Source of the DNA: Lysobacteraceae bacterium UBA6001
Lineage (GTDB): Bacteria > Pseudomonadota > Gammaproteobacteria > Xanthomonadales > Xanthomonadaceae
DNA length: 6,742 nt
Direction: 5' to 3'
Assembly: GCA_002429615.1 (NCBI GenBank)
Contig: DJAN01000268.1
Span: 1-6,742, forward strand
Each line of letters opens with the position of its first letter. The first letter of the stretch is position 1. Shown piece after piece: positions 1 through 6,532 of the stretch. The notes under the pieces were generated by a model. It was not told where the DNA came from and searched no databases. It was given only the letters and a program-made list of their open reading frames with translations. The position numbers were made by a program, and so were the translations under genes.

Positions 1-65
1 ACCGTGCGGTATCCGGCGTCATAGGCGCCTGTCACCACACGGTCGCGGCTGAAGCCGCTCCTACA
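1..65. repeat. REP doublet (BIME-like), left end cut by window edge
   Basis: Bases 40-64 are a complete inverted copy of a 25-nt REP palindrome ending in CTAC, the complement of the GTAG head. Its core AGCCGC/GCGGCT folds into a hairpin. Bases 1-39 match the spacer of the complete doublet found after mfd, and bases 1-4 (ACCG) match the last four bases of that doublet's left REP. Bases 1-65 align without gaps to 3693-3757 with 7 mismatches, all transitions and all in the spacer; the REP itself is identical. GTAG-headed REPs are known from Stenotrophomonas and Pseudomonas and are mobilised by RAYT (TnpA-REP) transposases. No RAYT gene lies in this window. Confidence 0.85.
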
Positions 66-144
66 GACAGAACAAACAAAAAAGGTCGGATAAAAGACCC
101 GATATCGGCACGGGGCCGCCCCACACGCCCCGCATGAACGCGCC

Positions 145-158
145 GGGGTAAAATCCCC
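145..158 (+). promoter_or_regulatory. Putative -10 box of mfd, leaderless geometry
   Basis: TAAAAT at 149-154 matches the sigma-70 -10 consensus in 5 of 6 positions and is framed by GGGG (145-148) and CCCC (155-158). It ends 8 nt before the mfd ATG at 163, so transcription starting 6-8 nt after the box would begin at or within a few bases of the start codon. No Shine-Dalgarno is visible before the ATG, which fits a leaderless or near-leaderless message. No good -35 box is seen near 126-131, so the call rests on the -10 and its spacing. Confidence 0.45.
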
Positions 159-162
159 GTAC

Positions 163-3100
163 ATGCCGTCTTCCGCCCGCCTCCCCGCTCCGCCGCTGCC
201 CCGTGCCGGGCAGCTCCGCGCCTACTGGCGCAACCCCGCTTCGGCCACCGCCCTGGCCTGGTACGTGGCCCGCGCCGCCGAGGCCCATGACGGGCCACTG
301 CTGGTCGTCACCCGCGACAACCACGGCGCGCACCAGCTCGAATCGGATCTGCTGGCGCTGCTCGGCGAACGCGCGACCCTGCCGGTGCTGCCGTTCCCCG
401 ACTGGGAAACGCTGCCCTACGACCAGTTCAGTCCGCACCCGGACATCATCAGCCAGCGCCTGGCCGCACTACATCGCCTGCCCTCGCTGCAGCAGGGCGT
501 GGTGGTGGTGCCGGTGCAGACGCTGATGCAGCGGCTGGCGCCACTGAAGTACATCGTCGGTGGCAGCTTCGACCTCAAGGTCGGCCAGCGCCTGGACCTG
601 GAAGCGGAAAAGCGCCGGCTGGAAAGCGCCGGCTACCGCAACGTGCCGCAGGTGATGGACCCGGGCGACTTCGCGGTGCGCGGCGGCCTGCTGGATGTGT
701 ATCCGATGGGCACCGATTCGCCGCTGCGCATCGAGCTGCTGGACGAGGACATCGATTCGATCCGCGCGTTCGATCCGGAATCGCAGCGTTCGCTGGACCG
801 GGTGCCGGCGGTCAAGATGCTGCCCGGCCGCGAGGTGCCGCTGGACGATGCCAGCGTGGAGCGGGTGCTGGCGCAGCTGCGCGAACGCTTCGACGTCGAT
901 ACCCGGCGCAGCGCGCTGTACCAGGATCTCAAGGCGGGCCTGGCGCCGTCGGGCATCGAGTACTACCTGCCGCTGTTCTTCGACCAGACCGCCACGCTGT
1001 TCGACTACCTCGGCCCGCGCACGCTGGCGCTGATCGCGCCGGGCGTGTCCAACGCCGCCGATGCGTTCTGGACGCAGACCCAGCAACGCTACGAGCAGCG
1101 CCGCCACGACGTAGAGCGCCCACTGCTGGCGCCCGAGGCGCTGTACCAGACGCCCGACCAGCTGCGTGAGCGTCTCAACGCCGCCGCACGCATCGAGGTA
1201 TGGCCGGCCGACCACGCCCGCGTGGCCGAGGCCAGCGCGCTGGGCGACCAGCCACTGCCGCCGCTGCCGGTGGCGGCCAAGGACGCGCCGACCGGCGAGG
1301 CGCTGAAGTCGTTCCTGGCGCACTACCCCGGTCGTGTGCTGTTGGCCGCCGACTCCCCGGGCCGCCGTGAGGCCCTGCTGGAAGTGCTGGCCGCCGCCGC
1401 CCTGCAGCCGCAGGTGGTGCCGGACCTGCCCGCGTTCCTGGCCGACGAGGCGGCGAAGTTCGCCATCGCCGTGTCGCCGCTGGAGGATGGTTTCGCCCTC
1501 GATGCGCCGCGCATCGCGGTGCTCACCGAACGCCAGCTGTTCCCCGAGCGCGCCACCCAGCCGCGCCGTGCCCGTCGTGCCGGCCGCGAGCCGGAAGCGA
1601 TCATCCGCGACCTCGGCGAACTGACCGAAGGGGCGCCGATCGTCCATGAGGATCACGGCGTCGGTCGCTATCGCGGACTGATCGCGATGGATGTCGGCGG
1701 CATGCCCGGCGAGTTCCTGGATATCGAATACGCCAAGGGCGATCGCCTGTACGTGCCGGTCGCGCAGCTGCACCTGATCAGCCGCTACTCCGGCGCGTCG
1801 CCGGAAACCGCGCCGCTGCACTCGCTCGGTGGCGAGCAGTGGACCCGCGCCAAGCGCAAGGCGGCCGAGAAGGTCCGCGACGTGGCCGCCGAACTGCTGG
1901 AGATCCAGGCCCGGCGCCAGGCCCGCGCCGGCCTCGCGCTGCAGGTGGACCGGGTGATGTACGAGCCGTTCGCCGCCGGCTTCCCGTTCGAGGAAACGCC
2001 GGACCAGCTCGCGGCCATCGAAGCCACCCTGCGTGATTTGCAGTCCAGCCAGCCGATGGACCGCGTGGTCTGCGGCGACGTCGGCTTCGGCAAGACCGAA
2101 GTAGCGGTGCGTGCGGCGTTCGCCGCGGCCAGCGGCGGCAAGCAGGTCGCCGTGCTGGTACCGACCACCCTGCTGGCCGAGCAGCACTACCGCAATTTCC
2201 GCGACCGCTTCGCCGATTACCCGCTCAAGGTCGAGGTGCTCTCGCGCTTCAAGACCAGCAAGGAGATCAAGGCCGAGCTGGAGAAGGTCACCGCCGGCAC
2301 TATCGATGTGATCGTAGGCACGCACCGGCTGCTGCAGTCGGACGTGAAGTTCAAGGACCTGGGCCTGGTCATCGTCGACGAGGAGCAGCGCTTCGGTGTG
2401 CGCCAGAAGGAAGCGCTGAAGGCGATGCGCGCCAACGTGCACCTGCTGACGCTGACCGCCACGCCGATCCCGCGCACGCTCAACATGGCCATGGCCGGCC
2501 TGCGCGACCTGTCGATCATCGCCACCCCGCCGCCGAACCGGCTGGCGGTGCAGACCTTCATCACCCAGTGGGACAACGCGCTGCTGCGCGAGGCGTTCCA
2601 GCGCGAACTGGCGCGCGGCGGCCAGCTGTACTTCCTGCACAACGACGTGGAGAGCATCGGGCGCATGCAGCGCGACCTCTCCGAACTGGTGCCGGAGGCG
2701 CGCATCGGCATCGCGCATGGGCAGATGCCCGAGCGCGAACTGGAACGGGTGATGCTGGATTTCCAGAAGCAGCGCTTCAACGTGCTGCTGTCGACGACGA
2801 TCATCGAATCGGGCATCGACATCCCCAACGCCAACACCATCATCATCAACCGCGCCGACCGCTTCGGCCTGGCGCAGCTGCACCAGCTGCGTGGTCGCGT
2901 CGGCCGCTCGCACCACCGCGCCTATGCGTACCTGGTGGTACCGGACCGGCGGTCGATGACGCCCGACGCGGAGAAACGGCTGGAGGCGATCGCCTCGATG
3001 GACGAGCTGGGCGCCGGCTTCACCCTGGCCACGCACGACCTGGAGATCCGCGGCGCCGGCGAGCTGCTCGGCGAGGACCAGAGCGGACAGATGGCCGAGG

Positions 3101-3633
3101 TCGGTTTCAGCCTGTACACCGAGCTGCTGGAACGCGCGGTGCGCAGCATCCGCCAGGGCAAGCTGCCCGACCTGGACAGCGGCGAGGAGGTGCGCGGCGC
3201 CGAGGTCGAGCTGCATGTGCCGGCGTTGATCCCGGAGGACTACCTGCCCGACGTGCATACCCGCCTGACGCTGTACAAGCGCATTTCCAGCGCGCGTGAC
3301 AGCGAGGCGCTGCGCGAGCTGCAGGTGGAGATGATCGACCGCTTCGGCTTGTTGCCGGATGCCACCAAGTACCTGTTCGCGATTGCCGAGCTGAAGCTGC
3401 AGGCCAATGTGCTGGGCATCCGCAAGATCGAGCTGGGCGAGGCCGGCGGGCGGCTGGTGTTCGAATCCAAGCCGAATATCGACCCGATGGCGGTGATCCA
3501 GATGATCCAGAAGCAGCCCAAGCTGTATGCGATGGACGGGCCGGACAAGCTGCGGATCAAGCATCCGCTGCCGCAGGCGGAGGATAGGTTCAATGCGGCG
3601 CGAGCGTTGCTGACGACCTTGCGCAAGGGGTGA
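163..3633 (+). CDS. mfd: Transcription-repair coupling factor Mfd
   Basis: Mfd is a cytoplasmic DNA translocase that pushes or removes RNA polymerase stalled at DNA lesions and recruits UvrA for nucleotide excision repair. The 1156-aa product is full length (E. coli Mfd is 1148 aa) and similar throughout. The N-terminal UvrB-like module carries DWETLPYD (80-87) and the UvrA-contact region GDFAVRGGLLD (168-178). The RNA polymerase interaction domain starts near 487 (VHEDHGVGRYRG). The RecG-like translocase follows: Walker A GDVGFGKT (638-645), DEEQ box (739-742), TAT motif (765-767) and motif VI QLRGRVGR (908-915). The C-terminal TRCF/D7 domain runs from about 1010. The ATG at 163 gives the expected N-terminus, but no ribosome binding site precedes it; a -10-like TAAAAT lies 8 nt upstream. 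The gene stands alone between two REP doublets. No frameshift or missing catalytic residue was seen. Confidence 0.98.
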   Translation: MPSSARLPAPPLPRAGQLRAYWRNPASATALAWYVARAAEAHDGPLLVVTRDNHGAHQLESDLLALLGERATLPVLPFPDWETLPYDQFSPHPDIISQRLAALHRLPSLQQGVVVVPVQTLMQRLAPLKYIVGGSFDLKVGQRLDLEAEKRRLESAGYRNVPQVMDPGDFAVRGGLLDVYPMGTDSPLRIELLDEDIDSIRAFDPESQRSLDRVPAVKMLPGREVPLDDASVERVLAQLRERFDVDTRRSALYQDLKAGLAPSGIEYYLPLFFDQTATLFDYLGPRTLALIAPGVSNAADAFWTQTQQRYEQRRHDVERPLLAPEALYQTPDQLRERLNAAARIEVWPADHARVAEASALGDQPLPPLPVAAKDAPTGEALKSFLAHYPGRVLLAADSPGRREALLEVLAAAALQPQVVPDLPAFLADEAAKFAIAVSPLEDGFALDAPRIAVLTERQLFPERATQPRRARRAGREPEAIIRDLGELTEGAPIVHEDHGVGRYRGLIAMDVGGMPGEFLDIEYAKGDRLYVPVAQLHLISRYSGASPETAPLHSLGGEQWTRAKRKAAEKVRDVAAELLEIQARRQARAGLALQVDRVMYEPFAAGFPFEETPDQLAAIEATLRDLQSSQPMDRVVCGDVGFGKTEVAVRAAFAAASGGKQVAVLVPTTLLAEQHYRNFRDRFADYPLKVEVLSRFKTSKEIKAELEKVTAGTIDVIVGTHRLLQSDVKFKDLGLVIVDEEQRFGVRQKEALKAMRANVHLLTLTATPIPRTLNMAMAGLRDLSIIATPPPNRLAVQTFITQWDNALLREAFQRELARGGQLYFLHNDVESIGRMQRDLSELVPEARIGIAHGQMPERELERVMLDFQKQRFNVLLSTTIIESGIDIPNANTIIINRADRFGLAQLHQLRGRVGRSHHRAYAYLVVPDRRSMTPDAEKRLEAIASMDELGAGFTLATHDLEIRGAGELLGEDQSGQMAEVGFSLYTELLERAVRSIRQGKLPDLDSGEEVRGAEVELHVPALIPEDYLPDVHTRLTLYKRISSARDSEALRELQVEMIDRFGLLPDATKYLFAIAELKLQANVLGIRKIELGEAGGRLVFESKPNIDPMAVIQMIQKQPKLYAMDGPDKLRIKHPLPQAEDRFNAARALLTTLRKG

Positions 3634-3671
3634 GGCGGACGCCCCCGCCCCCGCCCCGCCGCCGCCTTTCT

Positions 3672-3756
3672 GTAGGAGCGGCTTCAGCCGCGACCGCGCG
3701 ATATCCGACGCCATGAGCGCCTGTCACCGCACGGTCGCGGCTGAAGCCGCTCCTAC
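3672..3756. repeat. REP doublet: perfect 25-bp inverted pair
   Basis: A forward REP (3672-3696, head GTAG) and an exact reverse-complement REP (3732-3756, ending CTAC) flank a 35-nt spacer (3697-3731). Each REP has its own hairpin core: in the left copy GCGGCT 3678-3683 pairs with AGCCGC 3686-3691. The whole unit can also form one long 25-bp stem. This is the layout of a BIME. It lies 38 nt after the mfd stop and may also stabilise or end the mfd transcript, although no T-run follows it. The spacer and right REP recur at 1-65 before mfd. Confidence 0.9.
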
Positions 3757-3783
3757 ATTCTCATTGGGAGGGAACGCGCGGCG

Positions 3784-3801
3784 GTGAGGCCAAAGCCTCA
3801 C
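3784..3801. other. Small perfect hairpin upstream of the SpoIIAA-like gene
   Basis: GTGAGGC (3784-3790) and GCCTCAC (3795-3801) form a perfect 7-bp stem around a CAAA loop. No T-run follows on either strand, so it is not a typical intrinsic terminator. It could be a 5' leader structure, a protein site or chance. It covers the only alternative upstream start codon (GTG 3784) of the next gene, which would sit inside the stem. Confidence 0.4.
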
Positions 3802-3858
3802 ACTGCATTGCCCAGACTGCCGCGACACTGCCCCCACGCCCGTCCGGACCTCCCGCAC

Positions 3859-4257
3859 ATGTACGAACCGCTCCCCTCCGCCGACCACATCGGCGCCTAC
3901 CGCTTCGCCGGCACCCTGGATCGCGAGGACTACGACCGCTGCATCGCCGACGTCGAGGCGCGCCTGCAGCGCCATGGCCGCATCGGCATCTACTGCGAGC
4001 TGGACGGCTTCACCGGCCTCACCCTGCCCGCGCTCGGCCGCGACCTGGAATATGCGTGGCGCAACTTCGGCCAGTACCACCGCTTCGCGCGCGTGGCGGT
4101 CGTCGCCACGCCGGGGTTCGTGGCCGGCATGACGCAGTTCGCCAGCCATTTCCTGCCCAATACCGAGGTGAAGGTCTTCGCCCCGGACGCGCGGGTGATG
4201 GCGCAGAACTGGGTCACCGATTTCGACCCCGAACAGGACTCGGCCGACGCCGACTGA
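3859..4257 (+). CDS. SpoIIAA-like (STAS/SEC14-type) domain protein
   Basis: This encodes a small, probably cytoplasmic protein of 132 aa that is one domain of the SpoIIAA-like family (Pfam PF11964). Family features seen: an opening beta strand (IGAYRFAG), the ...TLDREDYD acidic turn, a helix (CIADVEARLQRHG), a strand (IGIYCELDGFTG), the RVAVVATP strand, and the closing EVKVFAP ... A(Q)NWV segment. The family is related in fold to STAS and lipid-binding SEC14/CRAL-TRIO domains, but its biochemical role is not established, so none is assigned. The ATG at 3859 was chosen because the domain begins immediately after it. A GTG at 3784 would add 25 residues of Pro/His/Arg-rich sequence without family likeness, although GGAGG (3767-3771) lies 12 nt before it. 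No convincing promoter or ribosome binding site precedes 3859. The stop codon lies one base from that of the opposing clsC-like gene. Confidence 0.85.
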   Translation: MYEPLPSADHIGAYRFAGTLDREDYDRCIADVEARLQRHGRIGIYCELDGFTGLTLPALGRDLEYAWRNFGQYHRFARVAVVATPGFVAGMTQFASHFLPNTEVKVFAPDARVMAQNWVTDFDPEQDSADAD

Positions 4258-4258
4258 G

Positions 4259-5818
4259 CTACAGCTGCGACTCCACCGGCAGCCAGCCAATCACCCGCGC
4301 CGCCCCACGCCGCCACACGCTGGCATCCGGTTCGCGCGTCCAGGTGCGCGGCGGTTGCGCGGCATCGTCATGCCAGCGCAGGTCACCTCCGACCAGCGCC
4401 AGCCGGTAGCTGATCGCCGGCGCCGTCTTGCGCGCGTAGAGCTGCTGCAGCTCATGCGCCAGGTCCGGCTGCTCGAACAGCAGCCCCATCTCGGTATTGA
4501 GGTTCATCGAGCGCGGATCGAGGTTGAACGAACCGATGAAGCCGGTGCGTCCATCGACCACGAACGCCTTGGTGTGCAAGCTGGCGCCACTGGAGCCGAA
4601 CAGGCTGCCGTCCGGCTTGCCCTGCGCCTTGAGTTCGAACAGTGCGACCCCCTCGTGCAGCAACGCGGGCCGATAGCCGGCGTAGCCGCCATGCACCGCC
4701 ACCACGTCGTTGGCGGCCAGCGAGTTGGTCAGCACGCCCACCTCCACGCCACGTCGGCGCAACTCACCCAGCCAGTGCACGCCGGCATCGCCGGGGACGA
4801 AATAGGGCGAAATCAGCAGCAGCTGAGTGCGCGCGGCGGCCATGTCGTGGACCAGCACCGGCGTCATCCAATCCGCTGCCGGTGGCGCGCCGGCGGCCTT
4901 CTCCGGCGGATCGGAGACGATATGCGCGGCGCGCGACCAGTGGATGGTGCGCTCCCCCGCCACCAGGCTGCGCACGCCGGGCGCGCGCGCCAGATGCTGC
5001 AGGTAGGGCTTGGCCGCCGCTGACCCAAGCCCGCTGCCCAGGGTCTGTCGTACCGCCGCCAGCGTGGCGTCCGGGTGCTTGACCAGCGCCGCCAGCGGCA
5101 CCGCGTTGGGGCTGTTCCAATAGGCGTCGAACTGGCGCTCGCCCTCGCCCACCGCCGTGCCGATCACCGCCACGTCGGTATCCATGAAGTTGGTATCCCG
5201 CGCGGCATCGAAGTATTCGTCACCCACGTTGCGGCCGCCCACGATGGCGACCCGGCCATCGGCGATCCACGCCTTGTTGTGCATGCGCCGGTTCACGCTG
5301 AGCCAGCGCAGCAGCATCTCCACGCCGCGCATGAAGCTGCCCTCGCGGCTGCGGGTCGGGTTGAACAGGCGCACCTCGATCAGCGGATGGCTGTCCAGCG
5401 CGGCCAGCACGTCACGGCTACCACGCACGTTGAGGTCGTCCAGCAGCAGACGCACGCGCACGCCGCGGTCCGCGGCGCGCAGTACCTCGTGATAGAGCAG
5501 GTTGCCGGTGAAGTCCGGATGCCACATGTAGTACTGCAGGTCCAGGCTACGTCCAGCGCCGCGTGCCAGCAGCGCACGCGCGGCGAAGGCGTCGACATTG
5601 TCGGCCAGCAGCACCATGCCGGTCTGCCCGTCGTGGGCAGCGCTGAGCGGCGCCACCGCCCTGTCCACCGGCGTGGCCAGGGTGTCGGCCGCCAGCGCCT
5701 GGCTGGCGGGGCCACGCACCCGCTCGGCGAAGCGCCCGTAGCTCCACAAGGCGGCAAGCGACGCCAGCACGAAGGCCAGCACGGCGATGGCGATCCACTT
5801 CACGGCGCGTCGGGTCAT
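4259..5818 (-). CDS. clsC: ClsC-type cardiolipin synthase / phospholipase D family protein
   Basis: This is a 519-aa phospholipase D superfamily enzyme with two HKD motifs: HNKAWIAD (180-187, His180/Lys182/Asp187) followed by GGRN, and HTKAFVVD (415-422, His415/Lys417/Asp422) followed by GSFNLDPRS. Landmarks match E. coli ClsC (YmdC, 473 aa): LDLQYYMWHPDFTG, RGVRVRLLLDD, SHPLIEVRLFNP, LTNSLAANDV, LNTEMGL and the C-terminal LPVES. ClsC makes cardiolipin from phosphatidylglycerol and phosphatidylethanolamine, so a membrane phospholipid role is likely. The substrate cannot be read from sequence: Xanthomonas also has a PLD-type bifunctional cardiolipin/phosphatidylethanolamine synthase. An N-terminal hydrophobic stretch (about residues 8-27, after RR) looks like an uncleaved membrane anchor. 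The ATG at 5818 has no Shine-Dalgarno but a TAGAAT box 6 nt before it. The gene is monocistronic, separated from the upstream gene by a terminator. The symbol is given by homology. Confidence 0.92.
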   Translation of the reverse strand: MTRRAVKWIAIAVLAFVLASLAALWSYGRFAERVRGPASQALAADTLATPVDRAVAPLSAAHDGQTGMVLLADNVDAFAARALLARGAGRSLDLQYYMWHPDFTGNLLYHEVLRAADRGVRVRLLLDDLNVRGSRDVLAALDSHPLIEVRLFNPTRSREGSFMRGVEMLLRWLSVNRRMHNKAWIADGRVAIVGGRNVGDEYFDAARDTNFMDTDVAVIGTAVGEGERQFDAYWNSPNAVPLAALVKHPDATLAAVRQTLGSGLGSAAAKPYLQHLARAPGVRSLVAGERTIHWSRAAHIVSDPPEKAAGAPPAADWMTPVLVHDMAAARTQLLLISPYFVPGDAGVHWLGELRRRGVEVGVLTNSLAANDVVAVHGGYAGYRPALLHEGVALFELKAQGKPDGSLFGSSGASLHTKAFVVDGRTGFIGSFNLDPRSMNLNTEMGLLFEQPDLAHELQQLYARKTAPAISYRLALVGGDLRWHDDAAQPPRTWTREPDASVWRRGAARVIGWLPVESQL

Positions 5819-5824
5819 GCGCCG

Positions 5825-5830
5825 ATTCTA
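5825..5830 (-). promoter_or_regulatory. Putative -10 box of the clsC-like gene
   Basis: Read on the minus strand, TAGAAT (5 of 6 to TATAAT) ends 6 nt before the ATG at 5818, so transcription would start about at the A of the start codon. It lies between the terminator of the upstream gene and the clsC-like start, where a promoter is needed. No Shine-Dalgarno and no clear -35 box are present. The geometry resembles that at mfd. Confidence 0.4.
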
Positions 5831-5884
5831 GACAAAGCCCGTCACGCACCGCGTCGTGCCCGCCCCGGCCACGGCGCCGCGCTC

Positions 5885-5916
5885 AAAAAAAAGCGCGGAC
5901 AAGACCACGTCCGCGC
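5885..5916 (-). terminator. Intrinsic terminator of the NRG-repeat protein gene
   Basis: On the minus strand an 8-bp perfect GC-rich stem, GCGCGGAC/GTCCGCGC (5916-5909 with 5900-5893) around an 8-nt loop, is followed directly by eight T residues (A-run at 5885-5892 on the plus strand). It begins 25 nt after the stop codon of the gene ending at 5942. It closes the DUF2092/NRG-repeat operon and insulates the clsC-like gene downstream. Confidence 0.95.
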
Positions 5917-5941
5917 CGGAGGGGTTCGGGTTGGATCCGGC

Positions 5942-6532
5942 TCAGCCGGGCGGGTTGACCACCACGTACTGCACGGTGGTGCCGGCGTACTGCGGCTGGT
6001 ACCAGGTGCTGCCGCACTGCTGGTAGGCGATGCCGTTGATCATCGTGCTGACGCAGCTCGGCGGCACGGAATTGACCACCGAGCCGATCACCGCGGCGGT
6101 CACCATCGTGGTCGCGGTCACCGCCGCGGCGGTGGCGACCGGATGGTCGTACCAGCCGTCATGCCAGTGGTTGTCCACGTCCACGTCGATGTCGCGATGC
6201 ACGTCGACATCGCGGTTGACGTTGCGGTTCACGTTGCGATTGACGTTGTTGTTGTGGTTCACGTTGGCGGTGTGGTTGGCGTTGCCACCGCGGTTGATGT
6301 TGGCTGCGTTGCCGCGATTGACGTTCGGCGCCGAGCCGCGATTGACGTGCTGCGCCTGCCCGCCGCGGTTCATGCCACCGCCGCCGCGGTTGGCCGGCGG
6401 ATGGTTGACGCCGGTATGCGCCACCGAGCGGGCACGCGGGCCGGCATGGGTGGTCGTGCTGGCCAGCATCAGGCTGCCGAAGCCGACCGCCATCGCGATG
6501 GCCAGGCAGAAGCGTGCGTTGCGGCTGTTCAT
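5942..6532 (-). CDS. Secreted Asn/Arg/Gly-repeat protein, function unknown
   Basis: The 196-aa product has a signal peptide: Arg4 and Arg7, a hydrophobic core at about 8-24, and likely cleavage after THA (Ala30). The mature protein is a low-complexity region (about 43-107) with NRG units at 48, 55, 64, 72 and 80 and tandem VNRN/VNRN/VNRD at 97-108. Alternating Asp and Val/Ile/His/Arg follow (108-120), then NHWHDGWYDH. An Ala/Thr/Val-rich hydrophobic stretch (131-153) precedes a C-terminal domain with two cysteines (Cys160, Cys173), which could pair in the periplasm, and YQQCGSTWYQP. I recall similar tails in uncharacterised proteobacterial exported proteins but assign no function. The ATG at 6532 is preceded by GGAGG at 7 nt; the longer open frame to 6736 lacks these signals and overlaps the DUF2092 gene. 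The gene is translationally coupled to that gene by ATGA and followed by a strong terminator. Confidence 0.9.
   Translation of the reverse strand: MNSRNARFCLAIAMAVGFGSLMLASTTTHAGPRARSVAHTGVNHPPANRGGGGMNRGGQAQHVNRGSAPNVNRGNAANINRGGNANHTANVNHNNNVNRNVNRNVNRDVDVHRDIDVDVDNHWHDGWYDHPVATAAAVTATTMVTAAVIGSVVNSVPPSCVSTMINGIAYQQCGSTWYQPQYAGTTVQYVVVNPPG
6173..6391 (-). repeat. Coding repeat tract (NRG, VNRN and DV units)
   Basis: This is the part of the NRG-repeat gene that encodes residues 48-120. Three 12-nt units at 6209-6220, 6221-6232 and 6233-6244 encode VNRD, VNRN and VNRN and differ at only a few bases. Further upstream in the gene, NRG units recur every 7-9 codons. The stretch at about 6173-6208 has a 6-nt rhythm (Val-Asp codon pairs). 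Such tracts can change length by replication slippage. Confidence 0.75.

Noticed and set aside
32..298. Minus-strand open frame of 88 codons over the mfd start
   Set aside because: It overlaps mfd and its last residues (VGAASAATV) are simply the translated REP.
469..3714. A 1081-codon open frame antisense to mfd
   Set aside because: It is a shadow of strong GC-rich codon bias in mfd. The translation is low in complexity with long Gln/Arg/Ala/Leu/Val runs and has no recognisable domain, and its first codons lie in the REP region.
3724..4290. Minus-strand open frame of 188 codons opposite the SpoIIAA-like gene
   Set aside because: It ends in the same translated REP residues, shows no family likeness, and lies opposite a well-supported gene.
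4355..5023. Plus-strand open frame of 222 codons inside the clsC-like gene
   Set aside because: It is antisense to a clear two-HKD enzyme, its composition is rich in Gln/Arg/His as expected for a shadow, and it has no start signals.
5937..5949. Palindrome CCGGCT-C-AGCCGG at the NRG-repeat stop codon
   Set aside because: It is too short and tight to be a useful hairpin, and the real terminator lies 25 nt further on.
6187..6210. Inverted repeat CGATGTCG/CGACATCG with a 10-nt spacer
   Set aside because: It falls inside the Val-Asp coding run, where such symmetry arises from the repeated codons; it is short and has no other support.
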